A stretch of DNA of 49,767 nucleotides, taken from positions 1-49,767 of the forward strand of contig NZ_VDMO01000027.1 in NCBI RefSeq assembly GCF_006335125.1, written 5' to 3'. Position 1 is the stretch's first letter, and each line of letters begins with the position of its first letter. Under the pieces are notes generated by a model, which did no database searches, was not told the DNA's origin, and saw only the letters and a list, made by a program, of their open reading frames with translations. The translations under genes and the position numbers were made by a program. The DNA is from Deinococcus radiopugnans ATCC 19172. Lineage in GTDB: Bacteria > Deinococcota > Deinococci > Deinococcales > Deinococcaceae. This document shows, in pieces, positions 49,627 through 49,767 of the stretch.

Positions 49627-49767
49627 TCATCCGGAAATTGGATAACAGTGTGCCGCCCCAGGGAGCGGCACACTCTGGCGATGCGGCTGAACGACAATCA
49701 GTGGGCCGTCCTGGCGCCCCTTCTCCCCCAACCCGTCAAGCGCACCAAACGTGGACGGCCTCGCTGT
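49621..49767 (+). mobile_element. IS5-like insertion sequence, left end (cut by window)
   Basis: From about 49621 the sequence leaves the IS4-like frame. It contains a hairpin GTGTGCCGC/GCGGCACAC (49650-49673) and then a transposase start at 49681. The inner end is outside the window, so terminal repeats and target duplication cannot be checked; the boundary is uncertain by several bases. Confidence 0.65.
49681..49767 (+). CDS. IS5-family transposase, N-terminus (partial)
   Basis: Twenty-nine residues are visible: MRLNDNQWAVLAPLLPQPVK followed by RTKRGRPRC. The pattern L-x-D-x-QW-x-xL-x-PLLP...RGRPR is the DUF4096 N-terminal domain of IS5-family transposases. The gene runs out of the window. 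No ribosome site is clear; the hairpin just upstream may hide one. Confidence 0.82.
   Translation, partial: MRLNDNQWAVLAPLLPQPVKRTKRGRPRC

Overview
The window is GC-rich (roughly two thirds G+C by eye) and densely coding. Its gene content points to Deinococcus: an archaeal-type phosphoglycerate mutase, a carboxypeptidase Taq (M32), paired DUF2382/PRC-barrel proteins, a BTAD-type response regulator and several oligopeptidases. At least fifteen genes carry a TANNNT box only 5-7 bases before the start codon, the leaderless-mRNA promoter layout described in deinococci. Genus is an inference; no rRNA is present.

Region by region. 1-7050: a structured repeat, rodA and an MFS transporter, oligopeptidase B, a rhodanese and a serine hydrolase. 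7061-16443: signalling and housekeeping, with an HD-GYP protein, a response regulator, an amidohydrolase, yebC with a possible Trypco2-domain partner, a PAS/GGDEF/EAL protein and a spermidine-synthase-like methyltransferase. 16444-17099 has no gene I can identify. 17100-22522: a five-gene glycan-utilisation operon read right to left (sugar-binding protein, two permeases, a secreted GH43 and a cytoplasmic GH43) with a recognisable promoter and a palindromic operator candidate; its ABC ATPase is not local. 22654-23067: a tRNA operon (Ser-TGA, Ser-GCT, Arg-ACG) with a near-consensus promoter and a strong terminator. 23064-27452: a nitrilase-fold protein whose catalytic Cys is replaced by Ser, apgM, and two stress-type DUF2382 proteins. 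27469-30229: a MocR regulator divergent from a BenE-type transporter. 30257-37177: an exonuclease III-type endonuclease, small unknown proteins, a second copy of the repeat, a divergent sulfurtransferase/SufE pair, a DUF1440-like membrane protein, an XTP pyrophosphatase, a 2H phosphoesterase and a secreted beta-helix protein. 37445-42825: a DEAD-box helicase and two peptidases. 42954-48093: a compact envelope operon (MreB, FabZ, LptF/G permease, MGDG-synthase-type glycosyltransferase, polysaccharide deacetylase). 48090-49767: a DUF5694/TraB-like gene truncated by an IS4-like element, which is itself cut by an IS5-like element running off the window.

Functional links. RodA, MreB, FabZ, the LptF/G protein and the glycosyltransferase/deacetylase pair all concern envelope growth. 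The sulfurtransferase/SufE pair handles sulfur. RdgB, the 2H protein and the AP endonuclease fit nucleotide and nucleic-acid upkeep. The glycan operon is a self-contained uptake and cleavage unit. I did not find a clearly new multi-gene system; the best leads are the two-copy structured repeat, the Cys-less nitrilase, the possible Trypco2 protein beside yebC, and the nested insertions.
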